Part shown: positions 1-4,837 of the stretch, one piece after another | How positions within the stretch are numbered: position 1 is the stretch's first letter | Layout of the letters: every line of letters starts with the position of its first letter | Made by a program: the position numbers and the translations under genes | Source of the DNA: an uncultured Coleofasciculus sp. | Lineage (GTDB): Bacteria; Cyanobacteriota; Cyanobacteriia; Cyanobacteriales; Coleofasciculaceae | Assembly: GCA_902805485.1 (NCBI GenBank) | Contig: CADCTM010000912.1 | Coordinates: 1-6,273, forward strand | Direction: 5' to 3' | Length of the DNA: 6,273 bases | The notes under the pieces: model-generated | Seen by the model: only the letters and a program-made list of their open reading frames with translations | Database searches by the model: none | Told to the model about the DNA's origin: nothing

Positions 1-1
1 A

Positions 2-130
2 ACAAACATTGCTGTCCACCATTTCTTCGGCAAGGGTTGGTGGCAAAGTATGTAACAGCAAGTTATGTAATCTAATAGCCGTGTCAAAAGTAATTAGATT
101 ATTCCCAAAGCCGACGCCGAGGTTGCCCAT
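2..130 (-). CDS. Possible partial reading frame running off the left edge (weak)
   Basis: A leftward frame opens with an ATG at 130-128, inside the 3' end of the aldo/keto reductase gene, and stays open for 43 codons to the window edge. The part after the reductase stop reads LITFDTAIRLHNLLLHTLP and then PTLAEEMVDSNVC, which looks protein-like. There is no clear ribosome binding site, and 43 open codons are expected by chance in roughly one frame in eight. A later start at ATG 22-20 is equally possible. I do not recognise the product and cannot confirm that it is a gene. Confidence 0.18.
   Translation of the reverse strand, partial: MGNLGVGFGNNLITFDTAIRLHNLLLHTLPPTLAEEMVDSNVC
60..87 (-). promoter_or_regulatory. 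Candidate leftward sigma70-type promoter after the reductase gene
   Basis: On the minus strand a perfect TTGACA (82-87) is followed after 16 bases by TAACTT (60-65), a modest -10. It lies just past the reductase stop codon and points off the left edge, so it could drive a gene beyond the window. The -10 match is weak and nothing else supports it. Confidence 0.25.
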
Positions 131-1226
131 TTAAACGTTGGTGAGCATCGCCTAAGAGTAGGGGAATATCTAGCTCATGAGGACAACGGGGTAGACAGTC
201 GCCGCAACTGGTACAACGATTACCCTTGACTCCAGGAAACCAATGTCCAGCATTTTCAAACATTTGATAGCGGTATTGGCTAAATTCTGTCATCTCGTAA
301 GCCACAGCCAAATTTCGCAGTCGCAAGACTTCTGGAATCTGAATGTTTTCTGGGCAAGGTAGACAAGCATAGCACTGGCGACATTGGTCAGTTCCTAATG
401 CAACCGATTCTTGATCCAAACGCCTTAGCGCCTGAATTTCCTCCAAAGATAAAGGTTTATCTCGGTTGGCAACATTTAGTGGTGCTAAAAGTTGGGTTGG
501 GTTAGCTGGACCAACGCTGAGGGTGGTAATACGCCTATCGTTTAATAAAAATCGATAGTTTAATTCTAATGGTGAAAAGGGATGGCACAACTCTTCTAGC
601 TTTGGCGGTGGAGTATAAAGACGCCCTCCTTTATCCGCCGGGGAGATGATAAAAACACCCATATCCTTTTGGTGTGCCAACTCCACCGCTGCGGCGTTGC
701 GTTGAAAAAAATAGTAGTAATGAAGGTTAATAAATTCAAATAAATCGGTATTAATTGCGGACATAATTACATCTAGCTGTCCATGAGTAGAAAAGCCAAC
801 GTGCCGCACATAACCTTGGCGAACAGCATCTTGCACCGCCTGCATACACCCGTCTGGCGACTCAACCCAAGCCAGATGTTCCCAAGTATTAATTCCATGA
901 ATTGCCAAACAATCCAAATAATCGACCTGTAAGCGTTCTAGGGACTCATTTAGCCACTGACGCATTAAGTTAGCATCGGGGGTTGGCGGCAGCTTTGTCG
1001 TGATATATAGCTGGTTTCTCGGCACAGGTAAGTCAGTTTTTAGGATGTTGCCAAGATACTGCTCACTCTTGCCGTAACCTCTTGCTGTTTCCAGGTGATT
1101 AATTCCGTTCGCTGTCGCTTCTTGAAGCGTCTTTTTTGCCTCAAATTCAGAAGCTAAACAGCGCATAGTTCCAAGGGAAAACACCGAAAGTTGCAGATCT
1201 GTTTTCCCAAACCGTCGATAGCGCAT
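99..1226 (-). CDS. Aldo/keto reductase with C-terminal 4Fe-4S ferredoxin-like domain
   Basis: A 375-residue predicted NAD(P)H-dependent oxidoreductase of the aldo/keto reductase superfamily, in the branch (COG1453-like) that carries an iron-sulfur tail; probably cytosolic, substrate unknown. The TIM-barrel part covers about residues 1-260. It starts MRYRRFGKTDLQLSVFSLGT and has the catalytic positions E46 (in HLETARGYG), Y51, K78 (TTKLP) and H110 (AIHG). E46 stands where most aldo/keto reductases have Asp. The tail has two Cys clusters: C282, C285, C288, C291 before a Pro (CX2CX2CX2CP), and C338, C341, C344, C348 (CX2CX2CX3CP). These could bind one or two 4Fe-4S clusters. Length is normal for this branch. 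The ATG at 1226 gives the canonical N-terminus, although no strong ribosome binding site precedes it. The gene is separated by 300 bp from the upstream DUF151 gene on the same strand, so co-transcription is unlikely. Fold and domain order are secure; physiological role is not. Confidence 0.93.
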   Translation of the reverse strand: MRYRRFGKTDLQLSVFSLGTMRCLASEFEAKKTLQEATANGINHLETARGYGKSEQYLGNILKTDLPVPRNQLYITTKLPPTPDANLMRQWLNESLERLQVDYLDCLAIHGINTWEHLAWVESPDGCMQAVQDAVRQGYVRHVGFSTHGQLDVIMSAINTDLFEFINLHYYYFFQRNAAAVELAHQKDMGVFIISPADKGGRLYTPPPKLEELCHPFSPLELNYRFLLNDRRITTLSVGPANPTQLLAPLNVANRDKPLSLEEIQALRRLDQESVALGTDQCRQCYACLPCPENIQIPEVLRLRNLAVAYEMTEFSQYRYQMFENAGHWFPGVKGNRCTSCGDCLPRCPHELDIPLLLGDAHQRLNGQPRRRLWE

Positions 1227-1243
1227 GGGTTAATTTTAGAGCG

Positions 1244-1258
1244 GTAATCTCAGATTAC
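1244..1258. promoter_or_regulatory. Perfect dyad GTAATCT-C-AGATTAC upstream of the reductase
   Basis: Two perfect 7-base arms around a single central base end 17 bases before the reductase start codon (1226). The position suits an operator or a small leader hairpin. It resembles an NtcA site (GTA-N8-TAC) but has nine central bases, so I do not call it one. The regulator is unknown. Confidence 0.35.
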
Positions 1259-1270
1259 AGCAGTTTTCAA

Positions 1271-1288
1271 TTTGTCGGTACAGACAAA
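1271..1288. promoter_or_regulatory. Near-perfect 18-bp palindrome TTTGTC-GGTACA-GACAAA
   Basis: Arms TTTGTC and GACAAA flank a GTAC core (1278-1281), with only one mismatched pair (G1277/A1282). It lies 45-62 bases upstream of the reductase start and 12 bases beyond the dyad at 1244-1258. A transcription-factor operator is the simplest reading, but no specific regulator can be named from the sequence. Confidence 0.35.
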
Positions 1289-1436
1289 GCTGTAGGGGAG
1301 GGTTTTGCAGAGCAAAGAGTTGGCTTGATTACTGATGTAATGCTAAGGCTAGCGCTTACACTTTTATGTATTACACCGACGCGAGAAATAGCGATAATTC
1401 AAAATCTAAAATTTCAATAAGAGTGATTAATCAAGC

Positions 1437-1476
1437 AGTCCTCGGTTCTCACACTAATGATTAATAACCAAGGACT
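1437..1476 (-). terminator. Hairpin downstream of the DUF151 gene, possible terminator
   Basis: Arms at 1437-1447 and 1466-1476 form an 11-bp stem with an 18-base loop. Read as minus-strand RNA, all positions pair, one as G-U; read as plus-strand RNA, that pair becomes a C/A mismatch. The structure therefore favours the strand on which the DUF151 gene is transcribed, and it starts about 50 bases after that gene's stop. No run of T follows, so it may act as an RNA 3'-end stabiliser or a weak terminator. Confidence 0.4.
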
Positions 1477-1526
1477 AATGACAACGAGCCAATGGACTAG
1501 AACGCAGTAAGAATTTTACACAACCT

Positions 1527-2033
1527 TTAGGCTTCCCCACCGGTTTTAAATCCTCGGCGTTGAGTAAAATCTTCGGGACGAATGTTAGAGACAAACGCCC
1601 GAAAGGCACGTCGTTCTTCTTCATCAGCATCTCGATCGACGGGGATAGAGGCGTCGGCAATCACTTCTTCCATCACCCAGATCGGGCAACCCGTCCGTAG
1701 AGCGATCGCGATCGCATCACTGGGTCTTGCATCAATTTCCTTCCTTGTCTCACCCTGACGGACGCAGAGGATGGCATAGAAAGTATTGTCCTGAAGCGAG
1801 TGAATAATAATCTTCTCCAAGTTCATGTCCCATCCTTGGAGAAGATTCACAAAGAGGTCATGAGTTAGGGGTCGAGGAGGGGTCTGCTTCTCCAATACAC
1901 TGATAATTGCCTTTGCCTGATCTTGCCCGATATAAATCGGTAGGGCACGTCTATCTAAGGAATCCTTAAGCAGCACAATTGGACTCTTAGTAACGGCATC
2001 TAATGCAATTCCAGCAACTTTCATTTCAATCAT
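1527..2033 (-). CDS. Bifunctional nuclease family protein (DUF151)
   Basis: A 168-residue protein of the DUF151/BFN family (PF02577), small proteins found in many bacteria and in plants; plant members have been described with DNase and RNase activity, while the bacterial role is poorly defined. Recognisable blocks are the N-terminal MIEMKVAGIALDAVTKSPIV, then LPIYIGQDQAKAI (31-43), RPLTHDLF (54-61) and the most conserved stretch IDARPSDAIAIALRTGCPIW (100-119), followed by the acidic EEV and a charged tail rich in D, E and R. Length is typical, and no signal peptide or membrane segment is seen. The ATG at 2033 is supported by AGAGG at 2041-2045, seven bases upstream; a second Met at residue 4 is less likely. 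The gene is divergent from riboflavin synthase. It contains two overlapping HIP1 octamers exactly in the codons for AIAIA (107-111). Family assignment is secure; cellular function is inferred only. Confidence 0.93.
   Translation of the reverse strand: MIEMKVAGIALDAVTKSPIVLLKDSLDRRALPIYIGQDQAKAIISVLEKQTPPRPLTHDLFVNLLQGWDMNLEKIIIHSLQDNTFYAILCVRQGETRKEIDARPSDAIAIALRTGCPIWVMEEVIADASIPVDRDADEEERRAFRAFVSNIRPEDFTQRRGFKTGGEA
1702..1715. repeat. Two overlapping HIP1 octamers
   Basis: GCGATCGC occurs at 1702-1709 and again at 1708-1715, sharing two bases. HIP1 is the highly over-represented palindrome of many cyanobacterial genomes, so these copies support the taxonomic call. They lie within the codons for residues 107-111 of the DUF151 protein. 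Confidence 0.9.
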
Positions 2034-2334
2034 GGCTTTGCCTCTAGAATACAGTCGGCGTCGGGAGCATCAAAGCGGAGCGGTACACTAGTACTGGATG
2101 GGTTGGGACTGGGATCAAATTTTGCCAATTGTTCCACTCACTTTACCAATCAACCGTAGAATCAGCCCTTGGAAACCTAACTTTAATGGGGATCAACAAG
2201 GATTGTATTCTCCAAGTATGCCGCAGTCTCAGGACGTTTGGGCTGAGACTTCATCAAAAAAATATACGCTCGAAAAGCGCCAGATTACTCATAGTAGCGA
2301 CAAGAGTACAAACTTAGGAGTTGAACCAAAAGCC
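2034..2334. other. Divergent intergenic region between DUF151 gene and riboflavin synthase
   Basis: About 300 bp carry the start signals of both divergent genes. The riboflavin synthase frame stays open back to an ATG at 2098, but the 79 extra residues have no family counterpart and I treat them as leader. I see no FMN riboswitch: the conserved RFN segments are absent. The clearest structure is the hairpin at 2225-2250, followed by seven A residues. A possible but unconvincing -35/-10 pair (TTGGGC at 2238-2243, then TATACG near 2269) would place transcription start between that hairpin and the GTG. Confidence 0.5.
2225..2250 (+). promoter_or_regulatory. Perfect 8-bp hairpin upstream of riboflavin synthase
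   Basis: AGTCTCAG (2225-2232) and CTGAGACT (2243-2250) pair perfectly around a 10-base loop, 85 bases before the GTG start. An A-rich run, not a T run, follows on the plus strand, so it is not an intrinsic terminator for that direction. It could be an operator or part of an mRNA leader. The regulator is unknown. Confidence 0.3.
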
Positions 2335-3024
2335 GTGTTTACAGGATTAATTCAAGCCTTAGGAACAATTCGACCACTAGGGAGCGATCGCTTTGATGTG
2401 TCTTGCCGTGAGGGCGCCTCTGATGCGATCTTACGAGATTTAGCGATCGGTGATAGTGTCGCTGTTGATGGAATCTGTCTGACGGTGGAAGAGATTTTGC
2501 CCCAAGGTTTCGTTGCCACTGCTTCTGATGAAACCCTGTACCGCACAACCCTAGGGCAAAACGAGTTAGCTGCCGCCTACGTTAATTTGGAAACATCCGT
2601 ACGGGTTGGCAGTAAGCTAGGGGGTCATTTTGTCACCGGTCACATTGATGGCATCGGTTGCCTACAAGAATCCGTACAAACACCAAACTCTTGGGAGATG
2701 CGCTTTACGTTCCCCGCCTCTCAATCTGACCTGTGGCAGCGCCAAATTGCCCGCTATCTCATCCCTAAAGGCAGCATTGCCGTCAACGGCGTAAGCCTCA
2801 CAATAGCCGACTGTGACCCTAATGGTAGCTGGTTCAAAGCTGCCGTCATTCCCCATAGTTATGCCCAGACTAATCTTAGCCATTTACAAATTGGCAGTTG
2901 GGTGAATCTAGAAAGCGATATTTTAGGCAAATACGTCGCCAAAATACTCGGTCATCAAGTACCGGACTCTGGCTACCTTGAGGGAATTTCACCCGATTTT
3001 TTGGCAGAACATGGCTATGTTTAA
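2335..3024 (+). CDS. ribE: Riboflavin synthase, alpha chain
   Basis: Catalyses the last step of riboflavin synthesis, the dismutation of two 6,7-dimethyl-8-ribityllumazine molecules to riboflavin and the pyrimidinedione precursor; a cytosolic trimer in known members. The 229-residue protein has two tandem lumazine-binding domains. The first (about 1-97) holds MFTGLIQ at the extreme N-terminus and SVAVDGICLTV (41-51) with C48. The second (about 98-200) opens with GGHFVTGHIDGIG (96-108), repeats the motif as KGSIAVNGVSLTIA (145-158) and continues with VIPHSYAQTNL (171-181) and VNLESDILGKYVAKIL (190-205), with D195. The GTG at 2335 is chosen because MFTGLIQ is the near-invariant family start. 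The frame is open upstream to an ATG at 2098, but those 79 residues match nothing expected. AGGAG at 2316-2320 is 14 bases upstream, rather far for a ribosome binding site. The C-terminal tail after residue 206 is slightly longer than usual. The symbol follows the ribE usage; Bacillus naming differs. Confidence 0.95.
   Translation: MFTGLIQALGTIRPLGSDRFDVSCREGASDAILRDLAIGDSVAVDGICLTVEEILPQGFVATASDETLYRTTLGQNELAAAYVNLETSVRVGSKLGGHFVTGHIDGIGCLQESVQTPNSWEMRFTFPASQSDLWQRQIARYLIPKGSIAVNGVSLTIADCDPNGSWFKAAVIPHSYAQTNLSHLQIGSWVNLESDILGKYVAKILGHQVPDSGYLEGISPDFLAEHGYV
2384..2391. repeat. HIP1 octamer
   Basis: One copy of GCGATCGC in the 5' part of the riboflavin synthase gene. A near match (GCGATCGG) follows about 60 bases later. 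Confidence 0.9.
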
Positions 3025-3047
3025 ATCGATGGGTGTAATTAAATGTC

Positions 3048-3076
3048 GTAGAGACGTGCTGACGGAACGTCTCTAC
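3048..3076. terminator. Perfect 10-bp inverted repeat between convergent genes
   Basis: GTAGAGACGT (3048-3057) and ACGTCTCTAC (3067-3076) pair perfectly around a 9-base loop. It begins 23 bases after the riboflavin synthase stop and lies 75 bases past the stop of the convergent M23 gene, so it is well placed as a bidirectional transcription end. Neither side has a classical T tract. GTAGAGACG palindromes of this form are common dispersed repeats in cyanobacterial intergenic DNA, so it may be a repeat-family member that also terminates. Confidence 0.55.
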
Positions 3077-3151
3077 AAAGGGCTAGGAAAAAAGGGTCAA
3101 GTTGTGTTACTTGGATGAGCGTTGAGCGCAATTTCCCTTCTGTGACGTACC

Positions 3152-4711
3152 TTAATTCCCTCGCTGCGGAACTGACTGCGCCAACTGCAATGCTCTCGTA
3201 AATTGTGCCAAAGCATATTGCAAATGAGTGCCAGCATCCACCGCCACCCAACCTTCCGGAGTCAGATGCCGCCATTCAAAGTGCAAGTGAGGACCCGTAG
3301 AATTCCCTGTACTGCCCACCCGTCCAATCACATTTCCTTGCTCCACCTGATCGCCTGGTTTAACAAAGATTTGTGACATATGGGCGTAAAGACTTTCTTG
3401 CGTGCCTTTTTCGTGCTGCAAAATCACAGTAAGACCGTAGCCGCCCAAAAAGTCAGCCGTAACTACTTGACCGGAAACCGTCGCCAGGACAGGTGTGCCT
3501 TCCGGTGCGCCCAAATCTGTACCAGAGTGGAAGCGCTGATCGCCTGTAATCGGATGAATCCGCCAGCCGAACATGGAGGTAATCTCCGTCGGAATTGTTA
3601 GGGGAAACATGAAGCTGGTTTTGCCCATATTCAGACGGCTAAACGGTCGCCTGGTGAGATTGTAGTAAGCCATACTTGTCGGCAGTGCCGAAGTACTACT
3701 GGAAGAAGTACTACTGGAATAGGTGGAATAGTTGGGAGACGGGGAATAAACTGGATAACTCGCTGGGGCACGCTCACTAGAATTTCTCGGACTAAACCGC
3801 AGGGGACTAACATTTACGGGCGGGGCACTCACAACGACCTGGGGCTTCGGCAGTTTTGGCACTCCACCTAGCTGAGGTTCCCCAAGGATACGTCCCGGTC
3901 GAGGTTCCTCAAGAAGCTTTACCAATTTCGCTCTGGCTTGAGTAGCAGTTGCTTGAGTAGCGATTGCTTGAGTAGCGATTGCTTGAGTAGCAGTTGCTTG
4001 AGTGGCAGTTGCTTGAGTGGCAGTTGCTTGAGTGGCAGTTGCTTGAGTGGCGACGCTACAGCTTCCACTCGACAACTGCCCATTTTGGGAAACCGTGCTA
4101 CAACCTGTTGACCGTTCCGTTAGCAATACGTGATCGGGTGCCTCGTAACGGCGAGTCGCACCAACACTATAATCAGTACGGTCTATGTAGGTATTCGTGG
4201 GAGGAATTGGACTTTTAGCACTCTCCTGGACAGGGGCAGGGTTGAGCAGGGTTGCAGGAGGCTTCACTATGGTTGCGGCATCAGGTAGAGATAAGTCAGG
4301 GGCTGCTAAGGCGGGTCTTCTCTCAACAATTGGTTCCGGTTCCCGGACTGGGGCGACGGGTTTGGCTTCCCAGGTAGGTGCCCTTTCGATGGCGGCAGGG
4401 GCTGGGGCAGGTTCCCGCACGGATGCCTCTGGCGCAAAAATTGGCTCTGGGGCAGCGGGTTTTGGTCTGACTTCTGGGGCTGGGGCTTCTACAACCGGCG
4501 CTTCTACAACCGGCGCTTCAGCCGGTTTTGGGGGAGCCATTCCTGTATCTATGGGGGAATTCGTTTGCGCTACGACGAGTCCACTGCTGAGGACACCGAG
4601 ACTACTAACTAAACTTAGTCCTTGCATCAACCGAGGATATCGGTGGAAGATGCTGAAAGGGGTGCAACCAGACGAGGTTTCTTTTGTCATTTCCGACTCA
4701 CTACTCATCAC
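3152..4711 (-). CDS. Secreted M23-family (LytM-type) peptidoglycan peptidase with repeat-rich linker
   Basis: A 519-residue predicted zinc endopeptidase acting on peptidoglycan cross-links in the periplasm or cell wall. Residues 24-48 look like a signal peptide or anchor (basic RYPR, a hydrophobic stretch, then VVA before QT, plausible cleavage after A48). Residues 58-165 are Pro/Ala/Glu-rich. Two Cys (C204, C218) precede an exact run of eight ATQA[T/I/R] pentapeptides (221-260), and a Ser-rich segment lies at 328-346. The M23 domain occupies about 365-495 with all expected residues: zinc ligands H395 and D399 (HSGTDLG) and H477 (HLHFE), and catalytic histidines H444 (LYAHM) and H475. An active enzyme is therefore expected, unlike degenerate LytM activators. 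The start is unclear: GTG at 4711, ATG at 4708 or ATG at 4690 all fit, and no strong ribosome binding site decides between them. An NtcA-like promoter lies upstream. The gene converges with riboflavin synthase. The domain call is secure; the exact cell-wall role is inference. Confidence 0.92.
   Translation of the reverse strand: MMSSESEMTKETSSGCTPFSIFHRYPRLMQGLSLVSSLGVLSSGLVVAQTNSPIDTGMAPPKPAEAPVVEAPVVEAPAPEVRPKPAAPEPIFAPEASVREPAPAPAAIERAPTWEAKPVAPVREPEPIVERRPALAAPDLSLPDAATIVKPPATLLNPAPVQESAKSPIPPTNTYIDRTDYSVGATRRYEAPDHVLLTERSTGCSTVSQNGQLSSGSCSVATQATATQATATQATATQATATQAIATQAIATQATATQARAKLVKLLEEPRPGRILGEPQLGGVPKLPKPQVVVSAPPVNVSPLRFSPRNSSERAPASYPVYSPSPNYSTYSSSTSSSSTSALPTSMAYYNLTRRPFSRLNMGKTSFMFPLTIPTEITSMFGWRIHPITGDQRFHSGTDLGAPEGTPVLATVSGQVVTADFLGGYGLTVILQHEKGTQESLYAHMSQIFVKPGDQVEQGNVIGRVGSTGNSTGPHLHFEWRHLTPEGWVAVDAGTHLQYALAQFTRALQLAQSVPQRGN
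3690..3719 (-). repeat. Two perfect tandem 15-bp copies encoding SSSTS
   Basis: The plus-strand 15-mer GAAGTACTACTGGAA is present at 3690-3704 and 3705-3719 with no mismatch. Being a multiple of three, it adds whole codons and encodes SSSTS twice (residues 332-341) in the Ser-rich linker before the M23 domain. Confidence 0.95.
3932..4051 (-). repeat. Eight tandem 15-bp units encoding ATQAT-type pentapeptides
   Basis: The plus-strand unit GCTTGAGTGGCAGTT and close variants (AGTAG for AGTGG, GATT for AGTT) repeat in phase from 3936 to about 4050. Translated, they give eight ATQA[T/I/R] units, residues 221-260 of the M23 protein. The promoter-proximal copies are most alike, and substitutions accumulate toward the peptidase domain; the outermost unit on each side is degenerate. 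This is a coding minisatellite likely to vary in copy number between strains. There are no spacers, so it is not a CRISPR array. Confidence 0.95.
4485..4514 (-). repeat. Two perfect tandem 15-bp copies encoding APVVE
   Basis: The plus-strand 15-mer GCTTCTACAACCGGC occurs at 4485-4499 and 4500-4514 without mismatch, and a partial third copy (GCTTCAGCCGG) follows. It encodes the APVVE-APVVE run at residues 66-75, just after the signal peptide region of the M23 protein. Confidence 0.95.
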
Positions 4712-4733
4712 TCACTCTACTAATGCTTTTGGA

Positions 4734-4774
4734 AGGTTAGGAAATTTTGGTTAAGAGAGCGTACTAATCAGTAC
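4734..4774 (-). promoter_or_regulatory. NtcA-like class II promoter for the M23 peptidase gene
   Basis: On the minus strand the dyad GTACTGATTAGTAC (4761-4774) fits the NtcA consensus GTA-N8-TAC, with arms of five bases. It is followed after 21 bases by TAACCT (4734-4739), which fits the cyanobacterial -10 form TA-N3-T. A start site about seven bases further on would put the dyad centre near -41 and give a leader of roughly 16-20 bases to the GTG/ATG starts. This geometry is that of NtcA-activated promoters. The motif is short, though: another GTA-N8-TAC occurs inside the same gene at 3662-3675, so chance is a real alternative. Confidence 0.42.
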
Positions 4775-4837
4775 CTGATCCTTGGTTCATTCAGCCGAAA
4801 AAATTATCGACCACCGCCAAGTCTGATTGTACTGGGC

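Larger units (their letters stand above)
1227..1526. other. 300-bp intergenic region between two leftward genes
   Basis: No credible gene is present. The reductase-proximal side holds two dyads (1244-1258 and 1271-1288) and a smaller 5-3-5 dyad TTTGC-AGA-GCAAA (1304-1316). The other side holds the palindrome TGATTAATCA (1424-1433) and a terminator-like hairpin (1437-1476). Two copies of ACTAATGA (1453-1460 and 1474-1481) lie 21 bases apart in an A/T-rich stretch that resembles the degenerate short-repeat sequence often seen between cyanobacterial genes. Confidence 0.6.

Noticed and set aside
16..43. CCACCA / TGGTGG inverted repeat after the reductase gene
   Set aside because: The stem is only six bases with a 16-base loop and no T run, and it lies beyond a possible promoter; too weak to call a terminator.
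1244..1258. NtcA site upstream of the reductase
   Set aside because: The dyad is GTA-N9-TAC, one base longer than the NtcA consensus, so it is listed only as an unassigned dyad.
1475..1660. Minus-strand open frame of 61 codons overlapping the DUF151 gene end
   Set aside because: It is an out-of-frame shadow of the DUF151 coding sequence with no start signal of its own.
2047..2075. TTGATG-N16-TATTCT promoter-like pair before the DUF151 gene on the minus strand
   Set aside because: A start site from this pair would fall only a few bases before the ATG and cut away the AGAGG ribosome binding site.
2034..2334. FMN riboswitch (RFN element) before riboflavin synthase
   Set aside because: The conserved RFN segments are not visible in the leader; only an unrelated 8-bp hairpin is present.
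3662..3675. GTA-N8-TAC match in the M23 coding region
   Set aside because: It is inside a gene, not symmetric beyond the six consensus bases, and has no promoter context; it serves as a reminder of the chance rate.
3932..4051. Regular direct repeats that might suggest a CRISPR array or intergenic short-sequence repeats
   Set aside because: Units are 15 bp, contiguous, without spacers, and in frame within the M23 gene, where they encode pentapeptides.
4197..4754. Plus-strand open frame of 185 codons rich in Gly, Ala and Ser
   Set aside because: It is the antisense shadow of the Pro/Ala-rich part of the M23 gene; its composition follows directly from that and it has no family features.
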